A stretch of 64,000 nt of DNA from Vibrio sp. STUT-A11 (GCF_026000435.1 NZ_AP026764.1:1426001-1490000); one strand, 5' to 3'; positions 8,247 through 17,705 are shown, numbered from the stretch's first letter. Translations and numbers: made by a program. Notes: generated by a model not told the origin, from the letters alone.

Positions 8247-8450
8247 GCAGCGTTTGTGGGGCCTTTATACAAGGCAGAGGGTTTGAAGTGTAGTTCTACT
8301 ACCTGAAAAGCCGATAACGCTGTAGAAAGGCTCCACAAACGCTGCCCGAAGGGTTCGGCTAAAAGCGTTTTACTCTTTGTTGAGAGGTATTTTGCTTAGA
8401 ATGACTAGGCTACAAACCTCTCGCCGCGATTAAAACGCTTTTATCGCGAA
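8247..8450. repeat. Intergenic repeat unit made of nested hairpins
   Basis: The 264-base gap between the two YeeE/YedE genes is filled by dyads. GCAGCGTTTGTGG (8247-8259) pairs with CCACAAACGCTGC (8333-8345), with pairing continuing inward (GCCTTTATAC with GTAGAAAGGC) to a small apex GTAG-TT-CTAC. A short hairpin CCGAA-GGG-TTCGG follows at 8346-8358. Then AAAAGCGTTTTA (8361-8372) pairs with TAAAACGCTTTT (8431-8442), with an inner GAGAGGT/ACCTCTC pair. It looks like a mobile or REP-type palindromic element that has landed inside an operon. Confidence 0.75.
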
Positions 8451-8499
8451 CAAAATTTAACCTCGAAAGGTTAACAGACCCTTATATAAGAGAGATTCC

Positions 8500-8955
8500 A
8501 TGAACAACACTATTTTTCGTATTGCTGCGCTTGTGAGCGGTATTTTGTTTGGTATGGGTATGGCTGTTTCGGGCATGATTGATCCGGCGAAAGTTATTGG
8601 ATTTTTAGATATTTCTGGAAATTGGGATCCAAGTTTGGCTTTTGTGATGGGCGGCGCACTGGCTGTGTTTATGCCAAGCTACTTTTTAATTATCAAGCCG
8701 AGAAAACAATCAGTTAGTGGTGCCGAAATGTGTACCCCGACAAACACAAAGATCGATTCTCGATTGTTGTCTGGTGCGGCGATCTTCGGTTTAGGCTGGG
8801 GATTGGCTGGTATTTGTCCTGGCCCTGCAGTGGCAAGTTTGGCGTTAGGTAATGTCAGTATTGTTTTGTTCTTTGTTGCAATGTTAGCAGGCTCAATGTT
8901 TGCGAAACTGGTCATCAACTCGCGTGAAGAGAAGATGAAAACAGCCAAAGCATAA
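8500..8955 (+). CDS. YeeE/YedE-family sulfur transport protein, half 2 (PmpB-like)
   Basis: A 151-residue membrane protein, the second half of a YeeE/YedE-type pair. It starts with a hydrophobic helix (LVSGILFGMGMAVSGMIDP) and carries the family Cys motif GICPGPA near residue 105-111, close to the last two helices. It lies 264 bases after the first half, with a palindromic repeat between them, and 30 bases before the RND gene. The spacer at 8451-8499 contains AAGAGAGA before the ATG. Together the halves probably form one sulfur-species transporter. Confidence 0.82.
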   Translation: MNNTIFRIAALVSGILFGMGMAVSGMIDPAKVIGFLDISGNWDPSLAFVMGGALAVFMPSYFLIIKPRKQSVSGAEMCTPTNTKIDSRLLSGAAIFGLGWGLAGICPGPAVASLALGNVSIVLFFVAMLAGSMFAKLVINSREEKMKTAKA

Positions 8956-8985
8956 ATTATGTGATCAAAAAATGGAGGGAGTAGG

Positions 8986-11900
8986 ATGCCCGGAAATCAA
9001 AAGCGCAGTTTTGTTCAATCCGTGATGAACAGCTTTTTCCCTCCGATCATGATCTTATTGGCCTTTGTGGTCGGTGCAGCCGCGTTGTGGCTAACGCCAA
9101 AAGAAGAAGATCCTCAGATCGTGGTACCCATGGCCGATGTTCTGGTTTCTGCACCGGGTCTGAGTGCTTCACAAGTCGAAAATCAAATCACAGAACCTTT
9201 AGAGAAGTTAGTCAGTCAGATAGACGGCGTTGAATACGTTTATTCGTCGTCGATGGAAGGTGCTGCTCAAGTTATTGTCCGGTTTTATGTGGGTGAAAAC
9301 CGCGAAGACGCCTTAGTTAAACTCTACAACAAACTCTACTCCAACCAAGATAAAGTCCCACCTTCCGTAACTAGTTGGCTGGTTAAACCGGTTGAGATTG
9401 ATGATGTGCCTATTGTGGTTGCAGCACTTTACTCAACGGATCCATCCATACTCGATCGTCATCAACTCAGAAGAATCGCAGATCAGGCGACTTTGGGTAT
9501 TAAGTCTCTTGATGCAACCAACAAAGTCGAAGTCATTGGCGGTGAGCCGAGAAAAGTCCAAATTGAACTCGATACCGTCGCGATGGCGAATTTTAAAGTT
9601 ACTATCGATGATCTTGAACAAGCAATCCAATACAGCAATGCGAAAACCCAGGGTAAAAATATCCAGATTAACGGACGTAATTTTACTTTAGAATCTGGAC
9701 AGTTCCTCACCAGTTCGAAGGACGTTGGTGATCTCGTGATCGCGGTGCTTAATGGTAAGCCTGTGTATCTAAAAGATGTGGCAAGAATCTATGATGGAGC
9801 CAGTGAGGCAACGTCAGATACCTGGTACAGAGACAAAAATAGCGACCAAGCCCTTCCTGCAGTGTTCATTTCAGTTGCTAAGCAAAAAGGCTCCAATGCG
9901 GTTCTTGTCGCGCAGGCGGTGAATGACAAACTAGCTCAGCTAGAATCTGAGCAGTTCCCACCTCAAGTTAAGGTCGCCATCATACGTGACTATGGCGAAA
10001 CCGCGAATGCCAAAGTAAACAATTTGGTCTCCAGTCTCGGTGTTTCCATACTGACCGTTGTGGTTTTCGTCGGCCTGTTCCTTGACTGGCGCAGCGCATT
10101 AGTTGTAGGAATAGCGATTCCAATCAGTTACGGCGCCGCTCTTGGCATGGACTTACTTTTTGGTTACTCCATTAACCGGGTAACGCTGTTTGCGTTGATC
10201 TTAGCACTCGGTTTGATCGTTGATGATCCTATCGCCAGTATTGATAACATCGAGCGTTACTTAAAACGTAAGGATATCACTCGGACCAAAGCGATTGTGT
10301 TGGCGATGGCAGAAATTCGCAGCGCGTTGTTAATGTCGACTGTAGCGATTGTCATTGTGTTTACGCCAATGTTTTTCATTACCGGCATGATGGGCCCGTA
10401 CATGGCGCCTCTTGCGTTCAATGTGCCGATTAGTGTGATGTTCAGTACCGTCGTCGCCTTTATGATTACGCCTTGGGTGGCGAAAAAAATTCTCACTGGC
10501 GCACAAGAAAGCGGCCATTACGATATCCAATCCTCAACCATGTATCGTTTGTACCGTAGTGTCTTAATCCCGTTATTAGAAAGCCGCAAAAAAGCCTGGG
10601 CCTTCCTGGGATTGGTAGCATTGTTATTTGTGCTCGCCGCGTTGTTGCCTGCATTACGTTTGGTGCCACTCAAACTGCTGCCATACGACAACAAAAATGA
10701 ATTCCAGCTAGTGTTAAACATGCCAGAGTCCTCTAGCTTTGTAGAGACGTCCAATGCACTATACAGCTTTTCTGATTACCTGATGACAGTGCCTGAAGTG
10801 ACCAGCGTTTCTGGTTTCTCGGGTACCGCTTCGCCAATGGATTTCAACGGTATGGTGCGTCATTACTTCATGCGTAGCGAGCCATACCAAGGAGAATTGC
10901 GCATTGTATTAGCGCCGAAAAAACATCGTTCTATGCAATCTCATGAAATTGTCACTCGGTTACGAAGTGATTTAGAACAGATAGCAGAGCGTTTTAGCGC
11001 CGACATCCAACTGGTGGAAGTGCCACCGGGGCCGCCGGTTATCGCGACCATTACGGCTGAAGTTTATGGCGACGAAACCACCTCTTATGAGGAGTTAATG
11101 GTTCAGGCCGAGAAAGTGGCAGATCGCCTGCGCAAAGAGCAGTTGGTATCAGAGGTGGATACGAGTGTTCAGGGTGACTTGGAGACCTGGCAGTTTGTGG
11201 TTGATCAGGAAAAAGCGGCGTTATCCGGTGTGTCTGTTGCTGAGGTAAATAACACGTTAATTACGGCGGCGAATGCCAAAACTCTTGGTCATATTTCGGA
11301 TCGCAGGGAGCTGAACCCGCTGCCGATTGAAGTTCAGCTGCGTCGTGAAGACAGAGATGATTTAAACCGATTAGAGCAACTGTATGTTCGTGGCAGACCT
11401 GGGATTGCAAAAGTGGAAATGGGCGGCGCCGTTGTGGACGCTCCTCAACCCGTTGTCCAGCTTTCAGAAATTGGTCATTTTGTTAAGCGCGCAGCGGATA
11501 AACCGATATTCCATAAAAACCTCAAACCGGTCGTGTATGTGTATGCCGAGGTAGTAGGGCGGGTACCTGGGGAGATCGTTGCGGATGTGATTGCCGATCA
11601 AAATACCAAACACGCGAGTGATGCACATGTTCATTGGCAGGATCGTACCTACTTGAGCAATGGTGCCGGCGTTGCCTGGAGCGTTCCGGAGAATATTAAT
11701 GTTGTCTGGAGTGGTGAGGGTGAGTGGAAGATTACGGTTGATGTATTCCGCGATCTTGGCATCGCATATGGTGCCGCGCTATTGGGTGTATTCGTGGTTA
11801 TGTTGATTCAGACGGGTTTGCCTGCCGTGTCTGGAATAATCATGTTGGCCATTCCTCTTACCGTTATCGGCATCATGCCGGGCTTCTGGATATTGAATAT

Positions 11901-12294
11901 CTTAAGTAATGATATTGGCAACTACCCAAATCCTGCGTTGTTTACTGCAACGGCGATGATTGGGATGATCGCACTAGCTGGTATTGTTGTACGTAATTCG
12001 CTGGTGCTTATCGAGTTTATTCAGCAATCGCTGGAAGCGGGTCGTAGCTTACATGATGCATTAATTGAATCTGGCGTAGTGCGTATGCGGCCAATACTGC
12101 TCACCGCAGGGACTACGCTGTTGGGTAATATTATTATCACCCTCGATCCGATTTTTAATGGTTTGGCGTGGGCAATCATATTTGGTATTGCTGCCTCGAC
12201 GGTATTTACGCTTCTGGTTGTTCCAGTGGTGTATAACCTCGCATACCAGAATACGAAAGGACATGGATTGCCTCAGGTGGAGGAAGAACAATGA
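8986..12294 (+). CDS. RND-family efflux pump inner-membrane subunit
   Basis: A 1102-residue proton-driven RND transporter with the normal architecture: a first membrane helix (FFPPIMILLAFVVGAAALWL), a periplasmic loop, helices 2-6, a second periplasmic loop and helices 8-12. The proton relay in helix 4 reads LGLIVDDPIASIDNIERYL with the two adjacent Asp expected for the family. Length and sequence fit the HAE-1-like clade, but the substrate cannot be read from this. A GGAGGGAG site precedes the ATG. It overlaps the adaptor gene by four bases (ATGA), and the pump precedes the adaptor, reverse of the acrAB order. No outer-membrane factor is encoded nearby. Its position after bigR and the YeeE/YedE genes suggests co-regulation by sulfur stress. 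Confidence 0.9.
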   Translation: MPGNQKRSFVQSVMNSFFPPIMILLAFVVGAAALWLTPKEEDPQIVVPMADVLVSAPGLSASQVENQITEPLEKLVSQIDGVEYVYSSSMEGAAQVIVRFYVGENREDALVKLYNKLYSNQDKVPPSVTSWLVKPVEIDDVPIVVAALYSTDPSILDRHQLRRIADQATLGIKSLDATNKVEVIGGEPRKVQIELDTVAMANFKVTIDDLEQAIQYSNAKTQGKNIQINGRNFTLESGQFLTSSKDVGDLVIAVLNGKPVYLKDVARIYDGASEATSDTWYRDKNSDQALPAVFISVAKQKGSNAVLVAQAVNDKLAQLESEQFPPQVKVAIIRDYGETANAKVNNLVSSLGVSILTVVVFVGLFLDWRSALVVGIAIPISYGAALGMDLLFGYSINRVTLFALILALGLIVDDPIASIDNIERYLKRKDITRTKAIVLAMAEIRSALLMSTVAIVIVFTPMFFITGMMGPYMAPLAFNVPISVMFSTVVAFMITPWVAKKILTGAQESGHYDIQSSTMYRLYRSVLIPLLESRKKAWAFLGLVALLFVLAALLPALRLVPLKLLPYDNKNEFQLVLNMPESSSFVETSNALYSFSDYLMTVPEVTSVSGFSGTASPMDFNGMVRHYFMRSEPYQGELRIVLAPKKHRSMQSHEIVTRLRSDLEQIAERFSADIQLVEVPPGPPVIATITAEVYGDETTSYEELMVQAEKVADRLRKEQLVSEVDTSVQGDLETWQFVVDQEKAALSGVSVAEVNNTLITAANAKTLGHISDRRELNPLPIEVQLRREDRDDLNRLEQLYVRGRPGIAKVEMGGAVVDAPQPVVQLSEIGHFVKRAADKPIFHKNLKPVVYVYAEVVGRVPGEIVADVIADQNTKHASDAHVHWQDRTYLSNGAGVAWSVPENINVVWSGEGEWKITVDVFRDLGIAYGAALLGVFVVMLIQTGLPAVSGIIMLAIPLTVIGIMPGFWILNILSNDIGNYPNPALFTATAMIGMIALAGIVVRNSLVLIEFIQQSLEAGRSLHDALIESGVVRMRPILLTAGTTLLGNIIITLDPIFNGLAWAIIFGIAASTVFTLLVVPVVYNLAYQNTKGHGLPQVEEEQ

Positions 12295-13346
12295 AATTAG
12301 ATAACAAATTGCTCGGCATCATTTTAATTATTGTGCTCGCGCTTCTTTTTCTCTATATGGCTGGTTTTTTCTCCGAAAAGTTACCCACTGAGCATTCCGC
12401 GAAAACCAACGTGATTGATGCCAGCTCAGTCAAAACCCATGAGATGATGTTGACCAGCGAGCCGGTTGTGCGGGAATTTCCGGGCGTTGTAGTAGCCGAT
12501 CAGCAAGCTGATATTGCCGCGCGACTTACAGCCTCAGTCGTTGAGGTACTGGTTAAAGTGGGCGATAACGTCAAGCAGGGAGACGTGTTAGCGCGTTTAG
12601 AAAGTGATGATTTGGACGCGAGAGTTCGTCAGAGCGAGCAGGCGTTGTCTTCTGCACAAGCGCAACTTAACGCCGCTCGAAAGGAGTTTGCACGCGTTAA
12701 GACACTGTTGAACAGAAAACTGATACCACAGTCGCAGTTTGATCAGGCCGAGAGCACACTGCAAACTGCACAAGCTAACTTCAATCGTTCTCAAGCGGCG
12801 GTCTCCGAAGCCGAGACCACCTTTGGTTACAGCATCATCACTGCGCCATTCGACGGTTTAATCACTCAGAAACCAATCAACAGAGGAGATACCGCAACGC
12901 CCGGATCGCTTTTGCTCTCAATGTACAACCCGGAATCACTTGAAATAGAGGTTAACTTCGCCGAATCAGTCATGCCTTATGTCAGTTACGATAAACAGGT
13001 GGACGTGGCATTTCCGTCTTATGATGTGAGCGCAACTGCGACGATCAGGGAAGTGACCCCTTCTGCTGACGCGAATTCACGCAGTTATACGGTCAAATTG
13101 CAATTTGAGTCACCGAATACCGTGTACCCGGGAACCTTTGCAAAGGTCGCGCTAACCTTAACGGATGATGTCGTTTTACGCATCCCGCAACAAGCCGTTT
13201 ATCAAGTAGGCCAGTTGGACTACGTGAAGGTGCTGCAAGAAGGTGGTGAAGTTGAAACGCGATTAGTTCAGTTAGGAGAGATGGACAGAGTAAGGACCGG
13301 ACTCAAGCAGGGCGATGTAGTGATACTCAACCCGAGAGAGCTATAA
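12291..13346 (+). CDS. RND periplasmic adaptor (membrane fusion protein)
   Basis: A 351-residue adaptor linking the pump to an outer-membrane channel. It starts with an uncleaved membrane anchor (LLGIILIIVLALLFLYMAGFF). Then come the split lipoyl domain (VVEVLVKVGDNVKQGDVLARL and later FGYSIITAPFDGLITQKPI), an alpha-helical hairpin between them (RQSEQALSSAQAQLNAARKE), and beta-barrel and membrane-proximal domains. Translationally coupled to the pump by an ATGA overlap. It is the last gene of the transcript, with a hairpin 35 bases beyond its stop. Confidence 0.9.
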   Translation: MKLDNKLLGIILIIVLALLFLYMAGFFSEKLPTEHSAKTNVIDASSVKTHEMMLTSEPVVREFPGVVVADQQADIAARLTASVVEVLVKVGDNVKQGDVLARLESDDLDARVRQSEQALSSAQAQLNAARKEFARVKTLLNRKLIPQSQFDQAESTLQTAQANFNRSQAAVSEAETTFGYSIITAPFDGLITQKPINRGDTATPGSLLLSMYNPESLEIEVNFAESVMPYVSYDKQVDVAFPSYDVSATATIREVTPSADANSRSYTVKLQFESPNTVYPGTFAKVALTLTDDVVLRIPQQAVYQVGQLDYVKVLQEGGEVETRLVQLGEMDRVRTGLKQGDVVILNPREL

Positions 13347-13380
13347 TTTGGTAAGAGTTTAACGTACAACATTCCGCTCA

Positions 13381-13408
13381 ATGCCGCTCGTTTAAACGCG
13401 GGCGGCAT
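13381..13408. terminator. Hairpin after the RND adaptor gene
   Basis: ATGCCGC pairs with GCGGCAT around a central perfect palindrome CGTTTAAACG, followed by ATTCT. It probably ends the persulfide/RND transcript, though the U-tract is weak. Confidence 0.55.
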
Positions 13409-13420
13409 ATTCTAACCAAT

Positions 13421-13517
13421 CCGTCTTCCTGAACAGCGACGAAGGAGCGTGATTCAGGATCTATTTTCGAGCACTTTGATATTAGATTCCTAGTCTCGCT
13501 AATGCTCGCTGGAATGA
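13421..13517. repeat. Possible dispersed palindromic repeat
   Basis: Two short dyads follow one another: CCTGAA (13428-13433) with TTCAGG (13453-13458), and ATTCC (13486-13490) with GGAAT (13511-13515), with CTCGCTAATGCTCGCT between. The layout resembles small dispersed repeats of Vibrio genomes; only one copy is present here, so the call is tentative. Confidence 0.35.
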
Positions 13518-13538
13518 CCCAGGGTGGTATAAGGGAGG

Positions 13539-14411
13539 TCAGTTTATAGAGAGCCTTACCTGCGTGCTGATCGGACAATGATCACTCAGCTGATAATCCA
13601 ACACATCTTGCGATTTAAATAGCGACTGTTTTGCTGGTTGCGCTGCCAGACTCTCACTCACAACGATGTGATCAATCACGGATCGGAACTGATGGGTTTT
13701 GTTTGGGTTACGATTCGAACGCACCTTACATTCTGCTTGGGTATTTTTGGTAGCTAGCCTGGCGTTGGTGTTCGATGTCATCGTCGACCATAACCAATCA
13801 CCTTGATAAGCCAAATTATGGTTAAAGTCGCCTAATATCGCATACTGCTCTTGGTTCTTCTCACGGGCTTTTATCCACCTACTCAGTGCTTCACCTTGCT
13901 GTTTGAGCGTTTTGCATTCACGACTGCTTTTATAAGCTCCGCTGCATCCTGCTTTTAGGTGAACAGAAAGTAGATGTGTTTCATTACTCTCATCTGGGTT
14001 TAACACTATATAGCTCGCAAAGCGCAATTTGCCATTACCTTGGGATATTGAAAAATCTGAGGGATCGGATATTGAAGTGCCTTCACGTACAGCAAAACCT
14101 GTGTATTGGTTGGTGTCTGAGAACTGCATATGTTTATTGCTCAACTTAGCTCTGTCAGATAAATAGATAGTGTATCCATCGCCTACCACTTTTTTAATCG
14201 CGGCTTCACTATCAACTTCTTGAAATGCTAATACATCAGGTTGCAACTTATCCAGATAGTGATTGAGTTTGACAAAATCGTTATCGGTTCTCGATACTTT
14301 TCCTCCGTCTATTGCTAACCATTCAATATTCCAACTGGTTAGGCTGATTGAATTTTGAGCAAATGAAGAAGAGCAATAAACTAACAAGGCTGTAGTAAAA
14401 AGTGATCGCAT
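13539..14411 (-). CDS. Secreted endonuclease/exonuclease/phosphatase-family protein
   Basis: An exported enzyme of the DNase I-like EEP superfamily. A signal peptide is clear (MRSLFTTALLVYCSSSFAQ), so I place the start at 14411; a GTG at 14426 is also open. Family motifs follow in order: TSWNIEWLAID, LAFQEVDSE with the metal-binding Glu, LSVHLKAG, ILGDFNHN with catalytic Asp and Asn, and the C-terminal SDHCPIS with catalytic Asp-His. A Cys pair (CSGAYKSSREC) may form a disulfide. It stands alone, convergent with the RND operon. The substrate (DNA, RNA or a phospho-ester) is not decided by sequence. Confidence 0.85.
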   Translation of the reverse strand: MRSLFTTALLVYCSSSFAQNSISLTSWNIEWLAIDGGKVSRTDNDFVKLNHYLDKLQPDVLAFQEVDSEAAIKKVVGDGYTIYLSDRAKLSNKHMQFSDTNQYTGFAVREGTSISDPSDFSISQGNGKLRFASYIVLNPDESNETHLLSVHLKAGCSGAYKSSRECKTLKQQGEALSRWIKAREKNQEQYAILGDFNHNLAYQGDWLWSTMTSNTNARLATKNTQAECKVRSNRNPNKTHQFRSVIDHIVVSESLAAQPAKQSLFKSQDVLDYQLSDHCPISTQVRLSIN

Positions 14412-14629
14412 ATTGGCTTGTTTCACTCCCGTTTGAGTATGTGTCCCTTTGTAACCTTTATCCTATAAGACCTCTAAAAAAAGCAAGTGGATTACGTCCA
14501 AATTTTGATATTTTCATCGATTACTTTGCAATTCAGTGCCTCAGCAATAAGATCGATTTGTTCTTATCCGCTACCCAATTTTTGTTGATCAAAATCAATG
14601 TTTTCGACTGGTGCTTCTCGTTAAATACG

Positions 14630-14678
14630 CCACAATATATTGTGTCTAAAGAATAAAAAACAACTCCATATAGTGTAT
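14630..14678 (+). promoter_or_regulatory. Paired NrdR boxes upstream of nrdD
   Basis: A perfect 12-bp palindrome ACAATATATTGT (14632-14643) lies inside a NrdR-box-like sequence. A second, weaker box ACTCCATATAGTGTAT sits at 14663-14678, with centre-to-centre distance of 32 bp. Two boxes about three helical turns apart are the standard arrangement for the ATP/dATP-responsive repressor NrdR. Confidence 0.8.
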
Positions 14679-14720
14679 TTGTGGATAACTCTGTGGGTAT
14701 GTTGGGGTAAGGAGAAGAAA

Positions 14721-16841
14721 GTGAAACCAATCGTAATCAAGCGTGACGGCTCAAGAGCTCCGTTCAACAGGGATCGTATTCAAGCAGCAGTCGAAGCCGC
14801 GGCGGAAAACAAAGATAAAGATGTCGCCATTTATGCTCTCAATGTCGCTCTTGCTGTCGAGTTACAGCTAAAAGATCACGATGAAGTTCACATTCATGAG
14901 ATTCAGGATCTGGTTGAGAATGAACTCATGCAAGGTCCTTACAAATCTCTGGCACGATCTTACATCGAGTACCGCCATGATCGTGATATTGCCCGAGAGA
15001 AACAGAGCTTTTTAACGCGTGAAATAGAAGGTCTGATTGAAGAAAGCAATCTTGACCTGATTAATGAAAACGCGAATAAAGATGGCAAAGTTATCCCAAC
15101 TCAACGCGACTTGCTTGCCGGGATCGTAGCGAAGCACTATGCGAAAACTCACATCCTTCCTCGTGATATCGTACAAGCTCACGAAGTGGGTGATATTCAT
15201 TATCACGACTTAGATTACGCGCCATTCTTCCCGATGTTTAACTGTATGCTGATCGACCTAAAAGGCATGCTGACGCACGGTTTTAAAATGGGTAATGCGG
15301 AAATTGATACGCCGAAATCGATATCCACAGCAACCGCAGTAACGGCACAGATCATCGCACAGGTTGCGAGCCATATTTACGGCGGCACAACGATCAACCG
15401 TATTGATGAAGTACTCGCGCCGTACGTAATGACAAGTTACGAGAAGCATCTAAAAATCGCCAAAGAGTGGGACATCGCTGAGCCTGAAAAGTTTGCAGAA
15501 GCGCGCACAGAGAAAGAGTGTTATGACGCGTTCCAATCGCTTGAGTACGAAGTAAACACCCTGCATACCGCAAATGGCCAAACGCCATTCGTTACTTTTG
15601 GCTTCGGCTTAGGTACAAGCTGGGCATCTCGTTTGATCCAAAAATCGATTCTAAAAAACCGTATTGCGGGGCTTGGAAAAAACCGTAAAACCGCTGTTTT
15701 CCCCAAACTGGTATTCGGTATTAAAGACGGTCTGAATCATAAAGCGGAAGATCCAAACTACGACATTAAACAACTTGCGCTTGAGTGTGCGTCTAAACGT
15801 ATGTATCCAGACATTCTCAACTACGACAAAGTGGTTGAAGTGACTGGCTCATTCAAAACGCCAATGGGATGCAGAAGTTTCTTGGGCACTTATGAAGAAG
15901 AGGGCGAGCTAATCCATGAAGGCCGCAATAACCTTGGTGTTGTGAGCTTGAACCTGCCTCGTATCGCGATTCGTGCCAAAGGAAGCGAGAAGAAGTTCTA
16001 TGAACTACTTGATGATCGCCTTCGTTTGGCGCGCAGAGCGTTAGAAACTCGTATTACGCGCCTGGAAAACGTCAAAGCACGCGTAGCGCCAATCCTTTAT
16101 ATGGAAGGAGCATGTGGTGTTCGTCTGAAAGCGGATGACTCTATTGCCGAGATCTTTAAAAACGGTCGCGCGTCAATTTCATTGGGCTATATCGGTGTGC
16201 ATGAAACGATTAACGCACTGTTTGGCAACGAAGCGCACGTGTATGACGATGCGGTTTTACGTGAAAAAGCGCTTGAGGTGATCAAACACCTAAAAGACGC
16301 AGTGAATCAGTGGGCAGACGAAACCGGCTATGGTTTCAGTCTATACGCGACACCGAGTGAAAACTTATGTAGCCGTTTCTGTCGTATTGATACTAAAGAG
16401 TTCGGCGTGATCGAAGGGGTGACAGATAAAGGTTACTACACCAACAGTTTCCACTTAGACGTAGAAAAGAAGGTCAACCCATACGATAAGATTGACTTTG
16501 AAATGCCGTACCCAGAGATCTCAAGCGGCGGATTTATTTGTTACGGTGAATTCCCGAACATGCAGCGTAACGTTGAAGCGTTAGAAAATGTGTGGGATTA
16601 CAGCTACACCCGAGTGCCTTACTACGGCACGAATACGCCTATCGATGAATGTTACGAGTGTGGTTACACGGGTGAATTTGAATGTGCCAGCAAAGGTTTC
16701 ACCTGCCCAAGTTGTGGTAACCACGATTCCACCAAAGTGTCGGTAACGCGCCGTGTTTGTGGTTACCTTGGTAGTCCTGATGCACGTCCGTTTAACTTCG
16801 GTAAACAAGAAGAAGTGAAGCGCCGAGTAAAACACCTCTAA
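14721..16841 (+). CDS. nrdD: Anaerobic ribonucleoside-triphosphate reductase, large subunit
   Basis: Reduces NTPs to dNTPs without oxygen using a glycyl radical. The start is the GTG at 14721 (VKPIVIKRDG) with AGGAGA eight bases upstream, giving 706 residues; the open frame further upstream has no ribosome site. An N-terminal ATP-cone (VIKRDGSRAPFNRDRIQAAV) is followed by the catalytic barrel. The zinc site near the C-terminus uses CYEC and CPSC. The radical Gly is in RRVCGYLGSPDARP at residue 681, the same number as in E. coli NrdD. The activase nrdG follows 81 bases downstream. Predicted repression by NrdR through the boxes at 14630-14678. Confidence 0.97.
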   Translation: MKPIVIKRDGSRAPFNRDRIQAAVEAAAENKDKDVAIYALNVALAVELQLKDHDEVHIHEIQDLVENELMQGPYKSLARSYIEYRHDRDIAREKQSFLTREIEGLIEESNLDLINENANKDGKVIPTQRDLLAGIVAKHYAKTHILPRDIVQAHEVGDIHYHDLDYAPFFPMFNCMLIDLKGMLTHGFKMGNAEIDTPKSISTATAVTAQIIAQVASHIYGGTTINRIDEVLAPYVMTSYEKHLKIAKEWDIAEPEKFAEARTEKECYDAFQSLEYEVNTLHTANGQTPFVTFGFGLGTSWASRLIQKSILKNRIAGLGKNRKTAVFPKLVFGIKDGLNHKAEDPNYDIKQLALECASKRMYPDILNYDKVVEVTGSFKTPMGCRSFLGTYEEEGELIHEGRNNLGVVSLNLPRIAIRAKGSEKKFYELLDDRLRLARRALETRITRLENVKARVAPILYMEGACGVRLKADDSIAEIFKNGRASISLGYIGVHETINALFGNEAHVYDDAVLREKALEVIKHLKDAVNQWADETGYGFSLYATPSENLCSRFCRIDTKEFGVIEGVTDKGYYTNSFHLDVEKKVNPYDKIDFEMPYPEISSGGFICYGEFPNMQRNVEALENVWDYSYTRVPYYGTNTPIDECYECGYTGEFECASKGFTCPSCGNHDSTKVSVTRRVCGYLGSPDARPFNFGKQEEVKRRVKHL

Positions 16842-16865
16842 TCAATACCTAAATTGGACACTTTG

Positions 16866-16892
16866 AAAATCAACCTGTAGCGGGTTGATTTT
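16866..16892 (+). terminator. Hairpin between nrdD and nrdG
   Basis: AAAATCAACC pairs with GGTTGATTTT around a seven-base loop, followed by CTTTTCTC. It could act as a partial terminator that lowers nrdG relative to nrdD, or as an RNA-stability element. Confidence 0.6.
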
Positions 16893-16922
16893 CTTTTCTC
16901 GCAAACACGATGAGACGCGACG

Positions 16923-17393
16923 ATGAACTATCACCAATACTATCCAATCGATGTTGTAAACGGACCAGGTACGCGTTGTACGCTGTTTGTTTCAGGTTGT
17001 ATTCACCAGTGTCGGGGTTGTTATAATCAATCGACTTGGCGTGTGGATTCTGGGCATGTATTTACTCAAGAACTCGAAGATAAAATTATTGCTGATCTAA
17101 ATGATACGCGAATTAAGCGCCGGGGTTTATCGTTGTCGGGAGGTGATCCGCTCCATCCGGCAAATGTACCGTACATCCTAAAATTGGTGAAGCGGGTAAG
17201 AGAAGAGTGTGCGGGTAAAGATATCTGGGTTTGGACAGGTTACACTTTGGCTGAGCTTGACGATGCCCAAAGAGAAATAACCAAATACATCGATGTGCTT
17301 ATCGATGGCAAGTTTGAGCAAGATAAGAAAGACCTGAATTTGGAATGGCGTGGCAGTTCCAACCAAGTCATACATCATTTTAAGTCTGTTTAA
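16923..17393 (+). CDS. nrdG: Anaerobic ribonucleotide reductase-activating protein
   Basis: A radical-SAM activase that installs the glycyl radical on NrdD. The 156 residues carry the 4Fe-4S motif CX3CX2C as CIHQCRGC (Cys26, Cys30 and Cys33) and the SAM-binding GGDP in LSLSGGDPLHPANV. Length and motif positions match E. coli NrdG. It lies downstream of nrdD on the same strand with an intervening hairpin, and its terminator follows at 17425-17462. Confidence 0.97.
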   Translation: MNYHQYYPIDVVNGPGTRCTLFVSGCIHQCRGCYNQSTWRVDSGHVFTQELEDKIIADLNDTRIKRRGLSLSGGDPLHPANVPYILKLVKRVREECAGKDIWVWTGYTLAELDDAQREITKYIDVLIDGKFEQDKKDLNLEWRGSSNQVIHHFKSV

Positions 17394-17424
17394 ACCAAAC
17401 ATATGCTGGTTTCAACCAACAAAT

Positions 17425-17462
17425 AAAAAGGGCATATTCGTCAATGGCGAACGTGCCTTTTT
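17425..17462 (+). terminator. Terminator after nrdG
   Basis: AAAAAGGGCA pairs with TGCCTTTTT, with an inner TTCG/CGAA pair, ending in a run of T. Confidence 0.75.
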
Positions 17463-17705
17463 AGTCTGAGCGCAATTGTCCGTTCTTCTGCGCTTACAAT
17501 AAGCCGTTTCCAAAATGCTTGGTGAACTACTCACTTGTTAAGAGCCTCGCATTTCTCCTTTAAGAATAATGCGAGTAGTTTATCCCCATGATTTCGCGTT
17601 GTATTTTTCAAAGGCATCCAATAGTTTTGCAAAGCTCTCAAGTAATTTGAGCCGTTAAATCTAATGTTGCCAAGACGCAATAAATACCGTGTGAGAGATC
17701 GAAAT

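Noticed and set aside
13378..13578. 66-codon minus-strand frame downstream of the nuclease
   Set aside because: Overlaps a terminator hairpin and repeat, reads partly through the nuclease end; no domain.
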